Origin: Anaerocolumna sedimenticola
GTDB lineage: Bacteria > Bacillota > Clostridia > Lachnospirales > Lachnospiraceae
Assembly (NCBI RefSeq): GCF_009931695.1
Contig: NZ_CP048000.1
Coordinates: 1,808,501 to 1,872,500, forward strand
DNA: 64,000 nucleotides
Direction: 5' to 3'
The translations under genes and the position numbers were made by a program. A model generated the notes under the pieces. That model was not told where the DNA came from. It was given only the letters and a program-made list of their open reading frames with translations, and did no database searches. Shown here in pieces: positions 53,650 to 63,888 of this stretch (positions are counted from its first letter, which is position 1; each line of letters begins with the position of its first letter).

Positions 53650-56190
53650 TTGTTTCACAGGAATACAATAGAAAATGATAATGGAATTGAGTTTACAAGA
53701 AGAAACCGAATTACACTGACGAATAAGATACAAATATCAAATCAACTTAAGTTGTTGCAGTATATGCTTATAATAGCAGGGGTATACGGAACCACATTCA
53801 GTTTAACCAGTGGACTTGGTATAGATGTATATAAAAGTGGTTTATTTGCGGTTGTTTTTCTTGCCGCATTATATTTCTTTGCCGCATTTTCAACACCAGG
53901 TCTGGCTAAATACGGCATACCTTTCTTTATGCTGATCTATCTGATTGCAGGTTATGTATTTTGGGATGAGATAAAAAATGGGTTCTGGAACTTGGAAAAT
54001 ATTTATATCAGTAAATTGAATACTTATTTAGGTACCAATGTTTTCAAATATTTAGTAGACGATTATGATCCTAAAATGGTACTTACCATATTTTTTGTTT
54101 TTGTTACTATTTTGTTGAACCTGCTGTTAAGCTGCGTAATTTTGTTAAATACCCTGCGCTCATTGTTCGTAATCGTAACTTTACCGATTGTTTTTTTATC
54201 ATTTACCGTAGGATGTATTCCATCGCCTGTACCTATTGGAATCTATCTGGCTTGTGCGGTTAGTATTATCGGAATAGGAACCACCTTAAAAGAGAAACAC
54301 CATCATTATTATTTAAAAAGTTTTTACAAAAAACGAAGAGCAGAAAATGAAAAAACAGACAATCGGTTACTGGAACAAAAATTCAGATATATCATAGGAT
54401 TGAAAATAGGAGGTTTTTTATCTGTATTACTATTGGGTCTAATTTTAATAGTATCAATCCTTTTTACACCGGATTTTTATGAAAAGAAATTTAATATAAC
54501 GAATACGAAAAATAAAATCCAGAAACAAATGATGGAATTTAATCTGGAAGAAGCAATCAGTCAGGTAAGTTCCATTCAGGTAGACGGACTTGACCTGTTT
54601 GAGGGGATTACCGCCTCAGGTGGTTTGAGCGGCGGTAAATTGGGAAGAATAGGAGAAGTAAATTTTAATAACCAGACTGTGCTTAGGATTAAGACTGCGG
54701 TTATGGGTCCTAGTCTTTATTTGAAAGGTTATGTGGGAAGTGAATATAAAGGTAACTATTGGGAAGGATTAAGTAAGGCAGAGCTTAAGGAATACAAAAA
54801 AATAGAGGATTTATGGAAAAACAGTGATTTTCGGATCGGAAACCAAAGCAGTTATTTTTTATCTTTGATTCAACAATTGGATGGAAAATCCTACTCCGAT
54901 TTTAGCTATTCCATAAGTGATATGGAAGTAGATGGTATTCGTTCTGATTCTGATTATATCTATGCACCTTATTATTCCAATTATTCACCGGATTCCGTAA
55001 TGGAAGTAGATAATCCGGAATATGTAACACCAAAGAAGAGGCAGATTTCATATGGACTGGAGTATTTTAACTGTTTTAATGATCTTTTTCAGTTTGAACC
55101 GGATAAAGAATATTCACGATTATTAAGCAGTACTCTGGCAAGCAGTGGTTTTAACGATGAGAAAAGTAAAGGGGATGTTTCGATACTTAATCGGATGGAG
55201 GAATACCGGTCTTTTGAAGAAGCCTACCGGAGGTTTGTTTATAAAACATATACGCAGGTTCCGGATCAAGGCCTGGAGCACCTGAAAGAAGATTATGGTG
55301 CAATTCATTATGGAGATTATAAGAAACAGTATGGTAAAGAGTCGCTTGATAATCTCATAAAAATGGTTCGTGAAAACTTAAGCAATGAAACAACGTACTC
55401 CTTAAATCCTGGAATTTTACCAAAAGGTAAGGATTTTGTAGAGTATTTCTTATATGAAAATAAAACCGGTTATTGCTCCCACTATGCTTCTGCTGCTACA
55501 TTGATCTTTCGGATTATGGGAGTTCCTGCCAGATATGTGGAGGGATACATTGTAAAACAGGCTGATATGCAAAAAGGTACTGACAGCGACACGGCGATTG
55601 TTAAGGAATATGAGAAAGGGATACAAAAAGAATATCAGGTAACCGCCAAGTCAATCGATATCCCGGATGCCAATGCACATGCGTGGGTAGAAATCTATGT
55701 AGACGGGTTGGGATGGGTTCCTGTAGAAGTCACTCCCGGTTTTAACGGCAACGGTAATGGAGAGGATTATGGGAATAATTTACAGGATGAGAAGGATATA
55801 ACAAAATCCGGTAAAGATGCTGCGGTAACAAAAAGTCCGGAGGTTTCTGAAGACAAGGAAGATAATGATTTGGATAAAAAAGAATCCCTTAAGGCTGAGA
55901 ATTCCCTGGAGGAATCGGAAGACCCCAATATGGATAAGGAGGAGTCGGAAGCTGCCGGTGCAACTTTAAAGGATAAAAATCAGAAAGTATTAATTCTGGT
56001 GTACTTAAAAAAGGCCGGTTGGATTATACTATGGACTCTCATTTTATTTATTGTAATCTTATCGTATTTTATTCTTCGCGCTTTACTGATTCAAAATAAT
56101 AGAAAAAAGCGAGAAAAGCAGCAAACTTCAGTAAAAGAGTACTGCAAAGATATAAAGAAATCAGGCGTATCTTTGATTTTTATCATATAA
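53650..56190 (+). CDS. TgpA-like membrane transglutaminase, 5' main part (frameshifted near the end)
   Basis: 846 residues in this frame. TTG start with AAGGAG 7 bases upstream. Five or six N-terminal membrane segments (to about 275), then an extracellular transglutaminase-like domain with C609 (GYCSHYAS) and H677 (ANAHAWVE); the third position is Glu (PVEVTPG) where many relatives have Asp. An acidic Ser/Lys linker and a last membrane segment (about 790-815) follow. After about codon 828 the frame is lost: the true cytoplasmic tail continues in the frame of 56193-56438. Partner of MoxR and DUF58. Confidence 0.88.
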   Translation: MFHRNTIENDNGIEFTRRNRITLTNKIQISNQLKLLQYMLIIAGVYGTTFSLTSGLGIDVYKSGLFAVVFLAALYFFAAFSTPGLAKYGIPFFMLIYLIAGYVFWDEIKNGFWNLENIYISKLNTYLGTNVFKYLVDDYDPKMVLTIFFVFVTILLNLLLSCVILLNTLRSLFVIVTLPIVFLSFTVGCIPSPVPIGIYLACAVSIIGIGTTLKEKHHHYYLKSFYKKRRAENEKTDNRLLEQKFRYIIGLKIGGFLSVLLLGLILIVSILFTPDFYEKKFNITNTKNKIQKQMMEFNLEEAISQVSSIQVDGLDLFEGITASGGLSGGKLGRIGEVNFNNQTVLRIKTAVMGPSLYLKGYVGSEYKGNYWEGLSKAELKEYKKIEDLWKNSDFRIGNQSSYFLSLIQQLDGKSYSDFSYSISDMEVDGIRSDSDYIYAPYYSNYSPDSVMEVDNPEYVTPKKRQISYGLEYFNCFNDLFQFEPDKEYSRLLSSTLASSGFNDEKSKGDVSILNRMEEYRSFEEAYRRFVYKTYTQVPDQGLEHLKEDYGAIHYGDYKKQYGKESLDNLIKMVRENLSNETTYSLNPGILPKGKDFVEYFLYENKTGYCSHYASAATLIFRIMGVPARYVEGYIVKQADMQKGTDSDTAIVKEYEKGIQKEYQVTAKSIDIPDANAHAWVEIYVDGLGWVPVEVTPGFNGNGNGEDYGNNLQDEKDITKSGKDAAVTKSPEVSEDKEDNDLDKKESLKAENSLEESEDPNMDKEESEAAGATLKDKNQKVLILVYLKKAGWIILWTLILFIVILSYFILRALLIQNNRKKREKQQTSVKEYCKDIKKSGVSLIFII

Positions 56191-56192
56191 AA

Positions 56193-56438
56193 ATGGATGA
56201 AGAATTAGCCTATGAAGAGACAGCGATACAAGTAGAGAAAGATTGGAAGTTAATAAAAACCGGCAGATTTGTACGGTTTTATGGAATTGTTTTAAAGGCG
56301 GGTTTTGACCAGCATTGCATTTCGAAGGAGGAATACCGGGAAGCAGAAAAATTTTATCAGGAACTTATAAACGCAATTTATACTAATTCCACCCCCGTAA
56401 AAAAGTTTATCTTGAGGTTTGTTAAAGTATTTCATTAA
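56193..56438 (+). pseudogene. displaced C-terminal tail of the transglutaminase
   Basis: 81 codons from a formal ATG, but the frame is open back to 56103 and reads RVLQRYKEIRRIFDFYH just before it, a direct continuation of the cytoplasmic helices of TgpA-like proteins. One missing A in the run near 56133-56136 explains the break. A separate small protein is less likely, since no ribosome binding site precedes the ATG. Confidence 0.7.
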
Positions 56439-56584
56439 AGCCTAAGAACTTCTAAAATCCAGAAAATTCAGTTCACAGGATAGAATAACTATGCTATAAT
56501 AATAGTGAAAAATAGTAATTTTGTCAGTTTCTTCTGTTCGTTTTATTCTGTGATGGATGCAAAAGGGAAAGGCGGGTAGATTTT

Positions 56585-57205
56585 ATGAAAAACGTGATTA
56601 CAATAAGCAGGCAGTACGGAAGCGGAGGAAGAGAAATTGGTAAAAAGCTTGCCGATAAACTTGGAATCCCATTCTATGATAATGAATTAATAAACCTGGC
56701 AGCAAAGGAAAGCGGATTTTGTGCTTCAGTTTTTGAGAATGCGGAAAATAAAGCAACAAATAGTTTATTATATTCCATTGCCATGGGTATGAATGCATAT
56801 GGAAACCAGGAATTAGGATTTACAAACCTGTCTTTAGATGACCGGATTTATCTGGCTCAGTCAGATGTTATCCGGAAGGTGGCACAGAAAGGGCCATGTG
56901 TTATTGTAGGCAGGTGTGCAGACTATGTATTAAAGGATACACCCGGAGTTATAAATGTTTTTATTTGGGCAGATATTGATTTCAGAATAAAGAGAGTTAT
57001 GGAATCGGATAATCTGACGGAGGCAAAAGTTATCGAAAGAATTCAAAAGATTGATAAAGGCAGAGCTAACTATTACAACTATCATTCATCTGAAAAATGG
57101 GGAAGAGCAGAAAATTATCATTTATCCCTGCGAAGTGATTTTATTGGAATTGACAGTTGTGCAGACTGCATTAAATCTTATATTGAATACGCTAATAATA
57201 AATGA
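56585..57205 (+). CDS. cytidylate kinase-like family protein
   Basis: 206 residues. N-terminal P-loop SRQYGSGGREIGKKLAD (about 7-23) and VIVGRCADYVL (about 98-108) mark the AAA_26 cytidylate-kinase-like family, common as extra copies in Clostridia and distinct from housekeeping cmk. Substrate not established. A weak purine-rich ribosome binding site; followed by a hairpin at 57226. Confidence 0.88.
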   Translation: MKNVITISRQYGSGGREIGKKLADKLGIPFYDNELINLAAKESGFCASVFENAENKATNSLLYSIAMGMNAYGNQELGFTNLSLDDRIYLAQSDVIRKVAQKGPCVIVGRCADYVLKDTPGVINVFIWADIDFRIKRVMESDNLTEAKVIERIQKIDKGRANYYNYHSSEKWGRAENYHLSLRSDFIGIDSCADCIKSYIEYANNK

Positions 57206-57225
57206 AATAGGATAACCTTTATTTA

Positions 57226-57268
57226 CTGGGTAATTGCGATACAAAAGAAAAGTGTCGTAATTACCTAG
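57226..57268 (+). terminator. hairpin after the cytidylate-kinase-like gene
   Basis: CTGGGTAATTGCGATAC pairs with GTGTCGTAATTACCTAG (17 bp with three G-U pairs), then ATTATTTT. Possible terminator. Confidence 0.6.
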
Positions 57269-57271
57269 ATT

Positions 57272-57337
57272 ATTTTCGCGTGAGAACCTGCATTGACGCT
57301 TCATGAACGGTCGAGCCTGGTCCGGTGCTTCTTCCGA
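57272..57337 (+). repeat. possible diverged copy of the GTGAGAA intergenic repeat
   Basis: Reads TTTTCGCGTGAGAACC, later TTCATGAACG, CGAGCC and CTTCTTCCG, in the same order as TTTCCGCG...GTGAGAA, TTCGAACG, GCGAACC and TTTCTTCCG of copy A, and like it follows a hairpin. Similarity is partial and needs alignment. Confidence 0.25.
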
Positions 57338-57373
57338 TTAAAACTACAATAATTGAAAGGTTTGGTTAATGAA

Positions 57374-57688
57374 ATGAATTGGAATAATAAGTTAAATAAG
57401 AGATATACCTTAATATCTTTATATGTGATTGTAACCTGTATCATTATTTACTGTTTAAGTTTAGTGGCAAAAAGTGCTCCTTCTATCATAAAAGATATCA
57501 TGAGTAAAGTTAATTGGTTTATACAGGTGGCTAAACCGATCTTACTCGGCTTTGTGTTTGCATATCTTTTTGATCCGTTGAATGATTTTTTTGAAGAAAA
57601 ATTAAAGAAAATAAAAATTAAAAACAGACAATTAAAAGCTACCCGGTCATGGGCTGTTTTGATAACTATCATACTGTTTTTATTGTAA
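57374..57688 (+). pseudogene. AI-2E family permease, N-terminal part (frameshifted)
   Basis: The ATG at 57374 begins MNWNNKLNKRY; two membrane segments follow, then the frame breaks after TIILFL at a T5 run (57677-57681). Adding one T gives LFFIVIIGIISIL and joins the downstream frame, yielding a permease of about 397 residues. Paralogue of the gene at 49971; longer N-terminus. Confidence 0.85.
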
Positions 57689-58566
57689 TTATCGGAATTA
57701 TATCCATACTGGTTTTCACCGTAACCGACCAATTAAGACTTGCTAATTTTGATGATATTATAGTATTGGTTAATTCTTATTTGAATACATTTAACGATTT
57801 CTATAATTCCATATTGACCAAACTGAATGATTTAAATATTCAATCCAATGAAATAACACAATATGTTAAGGATGCCGCAACCTATGTCTTAAATTATTTA
57901 AAAATGGCCGGAATGTCCATAGCATCCTCTATCAGTAATATTTCCTCCTATATTACTACCTTTTTGTTTTCATTTATCATTGCTATTTATTTTATGATTG
58001 ACGGAAAAATGATTTTAGATTATATAAAGAAAGTTGGCAGAGCTTTATTAAGTGATAAATGGAATCTAAGAATCGCAAAGTTTCTGGCTGATGCAGACAG
58101 CGTCTTCTCCGGATACATAAGAGGGCAGCTCACAGATGCATTAGTAATGGTGATTTTAATCAGTATTACCCTTTCAATTACCGGTGTAAAGTTTGCGGTG
58201 ATTATCGGTATATTAGCCGGTATAGCTAATCTTGTTCCCTACCTTGGTCCGTTAGTTGCTTATTTTAGTACCGCACTGGTTTGTATTATTAATGGACAGT
58301 ATAAGACATTAATCGCTGCGTTAATCGCTTTATTTATCATTCAGGCCATTGATGGAAATATTATAGCACCCAAATTACTTAGCCACAGTATTCAGATTCA
58401 TCCCGTATTAGTTATAATCTCCTTGATATTTGGCAGCGCAATAGGAGGTTTACTTGGTATGCTTTTGGCAGTCCCGGTAGGTGCACTTATTAAAGTTTTA
58501 TTTGTACGTTATATTAATCACCAATTGGAAAAAAAAGAAATGGAGAATAACAATATTTCGGATTAG
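57649..58566 (+). pseudogene. AI-2E family permease, C-terminal part after frameshift
   Basis: Homologous frame from about 57682 (VIIGIISILVFTV) to the stop, with the remaining membrane segments and family blocks LVPYLGPLVAYFS and AIDGNIIAPKLLSHSIQ. The formal Met at 57649 precedes the break and has no ribosome binding site, so this is not an independent gene. Confidence 0.85.
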
Positions 58567-58708
58567 ATATTATTATTATATTAAATAAAACCTGACATTA
58601 TTTAACAAAATGTCATAAAAATGTAAGAAATAATATAGTCTTTATTTAATAAATTTAGAGTAACATAAACGAGAGACAAGAATACTAAAAAGGGAGGAGG
58701 ATGCCAGG

Positions 58709-59530
58709 GTGGATGACCAGATTGAGAAGATAATCGAGGTTAAGAACGTTAAAAAAGTATATCGAATGGGCAGTGAAAAAATATATGCGGTTGATGATGT
58801 AAGTTTTGAAATACTTAAAGGTGAGTTTTGCTGCCTATTAGGAACTTCAGGTTCAGGTAAATCAACCCTTCTAAATCTAATGGCTGGTATAGAGAAGTTA
58901 TCGAGCGGTCAGATCATTATTAAGGGTAAGAAGATACATAAGATGAACGAAAACAGTCTGGCTAGATTCAGACAGCGGTATTTAGGTTTTGTTTTTCAAT
59001 CTTACAACCTTATGAGTTCTATGACGGCCTTGGAGAATGTGGAATTTCCTTTAGTATTTAAGAGAGTCAAAACAAAGGTCCGAAAAAAGATGGCCAGGGA
59101 TATGCTGATAAAAGTTGGACTGGGTACAAGATTATCTCATAAACCGAAAGAGATGAGCGGCGGGCAGCAGCAGAGGGTCGGGATAGCCAGGGCTTTCGTA
59201 GCAAAACCGGAAATTGTATTTGCTGATGAACCAACCGGTAATCTTGATACAAAAACGACAATGGAAGTTATGAATCTGATTAAAAGTATAGCCAAAGATA
59301 ATAACCAAACCATTGTAATGGTTACTCATGACAGAAGACTGGCAGATTTTGCGGACAGGATCATACATATTCTAGATGGAAAAATTCAAAGTGTTGAACT
59401 GGTTCACAAGCCAAATGGTGTAAATGAAGATTATAATAATAATTTGGAAGAGAATAATAATGAGAACGGTACGGAATATGAATCAGTGCAATCTGACTCC
59501 ACACAAACCGAAACAACACCTGCCGGTTAG
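58709..59530 (+). CDS. LolD/MacB-type ABC transporter ATP-binding protein
   Basis: 273 residues, GTG start with GGGAGGAGG 8 bases upstream. Walker A GTSGSGKST (about 45-53), Q-loop VFQSYN, signature SGGQQQRVGIARAF, Walker B IVFADEPTGNLD, H-loop VTHD. The last 45 residues are an acidic Asn/Glu/Thr-rich tail unusual for the family. Energises the MacB-like permease at 62432; a large exoprotein is encoded between them. Confidence 0.93.
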   Translation: MDDQIEKIIEVKNVKKVYRMGSEKIYAVDDVSFEILKGEFCCLLGTSGSGKSTLLNLMAGIEKLSSGQIIIKGKKIHKMNENSLARFRQRYLGFVFQSYNLMSSMTALENVEFPLVFKRVKTKVRKKMARDMLIKVGLGTRLSHKPKEMSGGQQQRVGIARAFVAKPEIVFADEPTGNLDTKTTMEVMNLIKSIAKDNNQTIVMVTHDRRLADFADRIIHILDGKIQSVELVHKPNGVNEDYNNNLEENNNENGTEYESVQSDSTQTETTPAG

Positions 59531-59665
59531 CTGATAGAAGCACCTGCACAATAATAGCAAGCCGGTAATTGAATATAAATTAAGCTGCGTATAATTAAAT
59601 TTTCTGATTTTTCGGATCAGATAATTACAGGGAATGAGAAAATTAAGGAAGTAGAGGGAGAAAAA

Positions 59666-60997
59666 ATGAAAAGAGTAAGAAAAATTTGTACTGCAATCTT
59701 AACTCTGGCATTAATCTTAAGTAACATAATTGGCAATGTGATTATTGCAGATGCAGAAACTTATAGTAATAAAGCGACGGCGATTAAATTTGAAGGAGCG
59801 GTAAGTGATATTGAAGGAATACCTGGGGAAACCGTACACGTTAAATTACCTGTCAGGGCAATCAACGGTTATATTTTTGACCCTTTAATAAGAGTAGATA
59901 CGAATGATATGCCTTTTACGGTATCTAATATTTCCTATTCTGCAGAGGGGAATACGCCTGAAAATCCTCCGGCCGGAATATCGGATTATGAGGTTACATA
60001 TATAGAATTTGATGTTAAAGTAAAAGAATCCGCAAAGATAAGCAGGTATAAATTAAAGGTAAGTGTGGAATTTACTGCTGTGGATCATGACGATGAATCC
60101 GTTGATCCATTTACCTTAGAGCTTCCTACTGCATATCTGGTAATTAATAAAGAAAAAGAGCCCGCCCAATTGACGGTTGATAATATAGAATTTAACGATG
60201 CAATTATAGGTAATGATACAAAGTTATCATTTTTGATTAAAAATGAAGGAGAAATCACAGCCCATGATGCCTATTTCAGTATCAACGGTTATGATGAAGC
60301 AGGAATTATTCCCAGGTATTCCAAGTTAAAACAATCTGTAGACGGAGATGGCAATGTGCCTGCTGGCTCAGCTTGTTATGTTGAGCTGCCGGTAAGTATC
60401 TCTTCTACCGCCACAGCCGGTACTAAAAAACTGACCGTTAAGATGGAATATAAAAATGAAGAGGGAGAAACCGGCGAAAATTCGGTTGAAATATATCTTA
60501 ATATTAAAAATGACAGTATGGCTCCTAAGATAGAAGTAGTCAGTACTAAGTATGCCAGTGAATTGAAAGCGGGTGACAGCTTTAACCTGGTCGCCACTTT
60601 ACGCAATACGGGAGAGAAAAAAGCGGATGAAATAGAAGTCTCTGTTGGAGGATTGGGTACAAGTAGTTTTCTGCCGGGTTATACAACAAAAACCATAGCC
60701 GTAAAAGACTTAAAGTTTAATAATAAAATCGATGTAAAGATTCCATTGATTGTATCCCATGATGCAACGGCAGGATTAAAAGAAGTGCCCTTAACCATCA
60801 CCTATAAAGATGATGCAGGTGTTGAACTTACAACAACTTCAACATTATATCTGGAGGTAGTTTCAGCTGACGGAGTGGATGCTGACGGTAAACCGAATAT
60901 AGTAGTAAGCAATGTATCTCAGAATCCTGCACAGCCTAATGCGGGGCTCGTATGGATGTATCATTTGATCTTGAAAATAAGAGTAAAATTAATATAA
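59666..60997 (+). pseudogene. large CARDB/COG1361-type exoprotein, N-terminal part (frameshifted)
   Basis: 443 codons. Signal peptide (core ICTAILTLALILSNIIG), then repeated Ig-like CARDB domains of about 100-130 residues with recurrent patterns LRNTGEKKADEIEVSV and FLIKNEGEITAHDAYFSI. The frame breaks at a G4 run (60942-60945) after QPNAG; adding one G gives NAGARMDVSFDLEN and an exoprotein of about 828 residues. Such proteins are secreted partners of MacB-type transporters. AGAGGGAG precedes the ATG. Confidence 0.82.
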
Positions 60998-62151
60998 AAG
61001 AAATTAAAGTTTCTATAGTAAGTGCTGAGGGTGCCAGTTTTACCCCGATGAATTCGGAACCATATCAGTACATTGATAAATTAGATGGCCTTAAGAAGAA
61101 AAGAATTACGATACCGTTAAGCGTTTCTGAAAATGCACCGGAGGGAACAAACAGCCTCAACTTAAAATTGGACTATAAAGTAGCAAACGGCAAAACTCAG
61201 TCCGATACAGCAACTTTATTCATTCAGAATGTTCAAAACAGTGGAATAGGATCCAGTAAACCGAAATTAATTATAAGTAATTTTTCAACTGATAATGAGG
61301 AGTTAAGAGCAGGTAATACCTTTAATTTTAATTTTGATATTAAAAATACACATTCCAGTGTGGATGCCCGAAATATAAAGGTCACTGTATCACAAGCAGA
61401 TAATGTGTTTTCTGTTACCAAAGGCAGCAACACTTTCTACATAACTGAGATACCAGCTGGAGAAACGGTGCAGAATACACTGGAACTAAGAGTAAAAGCA
61501 GATGCCACAACCAAAGCTTACCCGTTAGAAATAACGATGGAATATGAATACGAGGGTGCTGAACCCAATCCTCAGACAGGAGAAATAGGAGAGACGGCTA
61601 AAGAGACAATTAATCTTCAGGCTGTGGAAAATTCAAGACCTGTAGTTGATAATGTAGTTGTAGGTTCCTGGGATGCTCCCGTAGTGAACCAACCAACTGC
61701 ATTAACCTTTGAATTTTTTAATATGGGTAAATCTACTCTTAACAATGTTCACGCTACCGTGGAAGGAGATTATTCTTTAAGTACGGGAAATATGTACTTT
61801 ATCGGTAATGTGGAAGCAGGCAGCCAGGAATATGCAGAATTAGAAGTAATACCAACAATGGAAGGGCAGGCAAAAGGAACTCTGGTAGTAACCTTTGAAG
61901 ACAGCAACGGTGATGAAGTTACTATAAAGAAAGAATTTGAGGGGATGATACAAGGAGAATTTGTACCGCAAAACGGAGGAGATATGGGAGGAGATATACC
62001 GGTTGTGGATACGGCAAAACATCCTATACTTCCAGTTTGGGCTTTTGTGCTTTTACAAATTGCGATTTTAGTTATAATAACTCCAGTCACAAGAAAAGTA
62101 AAACTAGGATTATATAGAAGAAAATTAAGAAAGCAGGAAGAAGCAGAATAG
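60952..62151 (+). pseudogene. large CARDB/COG1361-type exoprotein, C-terminal part
   Basis: 399 codons from MDVSFDLENKSKIN. Continues the same Ig-like repeats (FDIKNTHSSVDARNIKVTV; FEFFNMGKSTLNNVHATV) and ends in one membrane segment (about 372-390, WAFVLLQIAILVIITPV) and a basic cytoplasmic tail. So the whole protein is membrane-anchored with its repeats outside. Confidence 0.82.
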
Positions 62152-62169
62152 GCCTGAAAGGAGGAAACT

Positions 62170-62442
62170 ATGACTATATTTATGGATCAGGAATTTAATG
62201 TACAGGTATTATTAAATGATGCGATGGTTAAAAGTGCCGCAGGTGAATCCGGTACAGAAGCAGACGGTGGGGAAATAGTGGGAGAAGTTCCGGGTACGGC
62301 AGGTGGTGGCAAGGATCCGCTCCTCTCAAGCTGGCCTTTTGTTATCGGAATCACTGCAGTTACTATGGCAGTAAGTATTTTATTTGGTATTTTATTAGCT
62401 AAAAGAAAAATAAAAAAGGGATATGAGCTTTATGAGGATTAG
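62170..62442 (+). CDS. small single-pass membrane protein in the MacB cassette
   Basis: 90 residues: a Gly/Glu-rich N-terminal part, one membrane segment (about 56-78, SWPFVIGITAVTMAVSILFG) and a basic tail. AGGAGG precedes the ATG. It overlaps the permease start by 11 bp. The C-terminal membrane pattern is like that of the exoprotein just upstream, so it may have arisen from it; function unknown. Confidence 0.7.
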   Translation: MTIFMDQEFNVQVLLNDAMVKSAAGESGTEADGGEIVGEVPGTAGGGKDPLLSSWPFVIGITAVTMAVSILFGILLAKRKIKKGYELYED

Positions 62443-63763
62443 CGATTTAATAAAAATGGGTCTAAGGAATCTAAGCCGCCGAAAAGCCAGGACGGCTTTG
62501 ACAGTTACCGGCGTGGTCATAGGTACCATTTCCATTGTAGTTATGATTTCTATCGGTATTGGAATGAATACTAACTTTAAATCACAAGTTATGGAGCAAG
62601 GCAGCTTAACAACCATAAATGTAGAACGTTATGCTAATATTATGGATGAAGAGGGAAACTACGTGAATTCTAAAGAGCAGGTTATGAATGACTCTTTAGT
62701 GGAACAGATTAAAGGACTGGAACATGTTAAGGCAGTAGCGCCGATTATATCCACAGATGCTACACTGCATTCAGGAAAATATGAGTCCTATGTGCAGATA
62801 AATGCAGTTGACAGCAGTATGTTTGATGAGTTTGATTTTCCTTTATTGACCTCCGGCAGTTATCCTTCGGCTGAAGATAACCATGTAATTGTATTTGGCA
62901 GTGATACACTTATGAATTTTTATAATCCATACGTCAGAAGCAGTGCTCAAAAGGAAATTGATTTAAACAAGGATAAGGTAACATTAGGTTTTAATCGGTA
63001 CCAGGTCGATCAGAAGAAAAAACCATTTAGCCTGAAAATTAACGATTTTGCAGTAATGAATCGAACGGAAAATTATGAATATGATTACTTTTGCTATATG
63101 GACATTAATTATTTTCGAAGCCTTTTTAAAAAATATACCAACACCCTAAAAGCAGAAGATCGTAAAAAGGCGTTAGCCAGCATTGAAAATTATGGAACAA
63201 TAAAAATAACGGTTGATAACATCAAAAATGTTACGAAAGTACAGGATAAGATTGAAGAATTAGGTTATCAGACTTCAAGTTTGGCTATGTATCTGGAGCC
63301 GATGCAAAAGACCTCTAATATGCTCCAAATGGTTTTGGGGGGGATTGGTGCCATTGCTATGTTAGTTTCAGCAATTAATATTGCCAACACCATGATTATG
63401 TCTATTTATGAACGAACCAAAGAAATTGGTATTATGAAAGTATTAGGCTGTATTATCCGTGATATTAAAAAACTATTTCTTTTTGAAGCAGGTATGATTG
63501 GTTTAATTGGAGGGATAATAGGTATAATACTAAGTTATATTGGTTCATGGGCGATTAATAAATTTGGTCAGCCATTATTTAAAGCTTTATTATCAACCAA
63601 TTATATGTACGATATGGAAAGTGCTAAGTTTTCTGTTATTCCTATATGGCTCCCCTTTTTAGCAGCTGGTTTTGCAATTTTAGTTGGTATTTTATCCGGC
63701 TATTATCCGGCTAACCGAGCTACTAAAATCAGTGCAATCGAAGCTATGAAAACAGATGGTTGA
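62432..63763 (+). CDS. MacB/FtsX-type ABC transporter permease
   Basis: 443 residues from the ATG at 62432 (MRISDLIKMGLRNL, the usual family opening); an ATG 9 bp earlier is too close to AAGGG. Membrane segment 1 (about 20-42), extracellular MacB periplasmic-core-like domain (45-290), then three membrane segments with FtsX block NTMIMSIYERTKEIGIMKVLG. Works with the ATPase at 58709. Likely couples ATP hydrolysis to work outside the membrane rather than to substrate transport; that is inference from MacB. Confidence 0.92.
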   Translation: MRISDLIKMGLRNLSRRKARTALTVTGVVIGTISIVVMISIGIGMNTNFKSQVMEQGSLTTINVERYANIMDEEGNYVNSKEQVMNDSLVEQIKGLEHVKAVAPIISTDATLHSGKYESYVQINAVDSSMFDEFDFPLLTSGSYPSAEDNHVIVFGSDTLMNFYNPYVRSSAQKEIDLNKDKVTLGFNRYQVDQKKKPFSLKINDFAVMNRTENYEYDYFCYMDINYFRSLFKKYTNTLKAEDRKKALASIENYGTIKITVDNIKNVTKVQDKIEELGYQTSSLAMYLEPMQKTSNMLQMVLGGIGAIAMLVSAINIANTMIMSIYERTKEIGIMKVLGCIIRDIKKLFLFEAGMIGLIGGIIGIILSYIGSWAINKFGQPLFKALLSTNYMYDMESAKFSVIPIWLPFLAAGFAILVGILSGYYPANRATKISAIEAMKTDG

Positions 63764-63823
63764 TAGACCTAAAATATGTAAGTACATAAGTTATTAAAAT
63801 TTTTTAAAATAAAATGGATTGAT

Positions 63824-63888
63824 ATACCCAGATAACGGTACAGGGGTTGCGCAATGTTGCGTCAGCCCCTGTATTGTTATCTAGGTAT
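63824..63888. terminator. long hairpin after the MacB-like gene
   Basis: ATACCCAGATAACGGTACAG and GGG pair with the complementary arm 63866-63888 (23 bp, one mismatch, two G-U pairs) around an inner CGCAA/TTGCG stem. Only a weak T-stretch follows, so it may be a terminator or a small palindromic repeat. Confidence 0.55.
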
